NCBI GenBank assembly: GCA_037134755.1
Contig: JBAXLO010000120.1
Span: 1-13,452 of the forward strand
Direction of reading: 5' to 3'
Source of the DNA: JBAXLO01 sp037134755
GTDB lineage: Bacteria; Bacteroidota; Bacteroidia; Bacteroidales; JACABE01
Length of the DNA: 13,452 nucleotides
Made by a program: the position numbers and the translations under genes. How positions within the stretch are numbered: position 1 is the stretch's first letter; each line of letters begins with the position of its first letter. Positions 13,281 through 13,452 of the stretch are shown here, in pieces. The notes under the pieces were generated by a model, which saw only the letters and a list, made by a program, of their open reading frames with translations, had not been told where the DNA came from and did no database searches.

Positions 13281-13334
13281 TTTAATAAAGTATTCATAAG
13301 TAGAGGCTTTCTATTAAAGTATTCCTCACAATTT

Positions 13335-13377
13335 AAAACTCCAGACATGAAAGTAAAACTTGTTTGGAGTTTTTTTT
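13335..13377 (+). terminator. Terminator of the pit-DedA operon
   Basis: A 12-bp stem, AAAACTCCAGAC (13335-13346) with GTTTGGAGTTTT (13362-13373), has one G-U pair and a 15-base loop and is followed by T residues. It begins 54 bp after the DedA stop codon. From 13378 to the window end I see only AT-rich sequence with no feature. Confidence 0.8.
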
Positions 13378-13452
13378 ATTAATAATATTATTATTAGTTT
13401 TGGTGTAATAGACAAAATAGTTGGTTTTTTGAAGACGATTTGCTCTAATGGA

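Overview
The window comes from an AT-rich member of the Bacteroidota. Four kinds of evidence agree. A large secreted protein ends in a type IX secretion (T9SS type A) sorting domain. Starts are not preceded by Shine-Dalgarno sequences. Many genes are preceded by the Bacteroidota -7 box TAnnTTTG, three of them with a -33 TTTG at 17-19 bp spacing. There is also a bacterial geranylgeranylglyceryl-phosphate-synthase-like gene of the kind seen in this phylum. I cannot place it more finely.

Layout: 1-311 holds REP-like repeats and hairpins. dtd (D-aminoacyl-tRNA deacylase) lies on the minus strand at 312-764. A repeat-rich 499-bp gap follows (REP-like pair, 9-bp and 7-bp tandem repeats) and ends in a promoter for a two-component pair (OmpR/PhoB-type regulator and membrane histidine kinase, 1264-2997). 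Convergent to it is a minus-strand pair: an EamA-family transporter, then the GGGP-synthase-like gene (4729-3017). Divergent from that is ahcY (S-adenosylhomocysteine hydrolase, 4840-6249). Next is a minus-strand gene for a 643-residue T9SS-secreted multidomain protein (6442-8373). Then come tRNA-Gly(CCC) on the minus strand and a plus-strand tRNA operon Ser(GCT)-Pro(TGG)-Arg(TCT) with its own promoter and terminator. After a gene-free stretch with four 41-bp tandem repeats there is a VTC-domain (polyphosphate-polymerase-like) gene, a small convergent membrane-protein gene, and finally pit (low-affinity phosphate transporter) followed by a DedA-family membrane protein.

Most genes are ordinary core functions. 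Phosphate is a loose theme at the right end (VTC domain and PiT transporter), but the small minus-strand gene separates them and they are not one operon. The two items most worth a second look are residues 149-316 of the secreted protein and the 41-bp array. The protein segment resembles the eukaryotic F-box-associated (FBA) glycan-binding domain, which would make it an exported bacterial relative of a cytosolic glycoprotein-recognition module. In the 41-bp array, hairpins keep pairing through G-U wobble only when read as plus-strand RNA, which points to a structured transcript upstream of the VTC gene.
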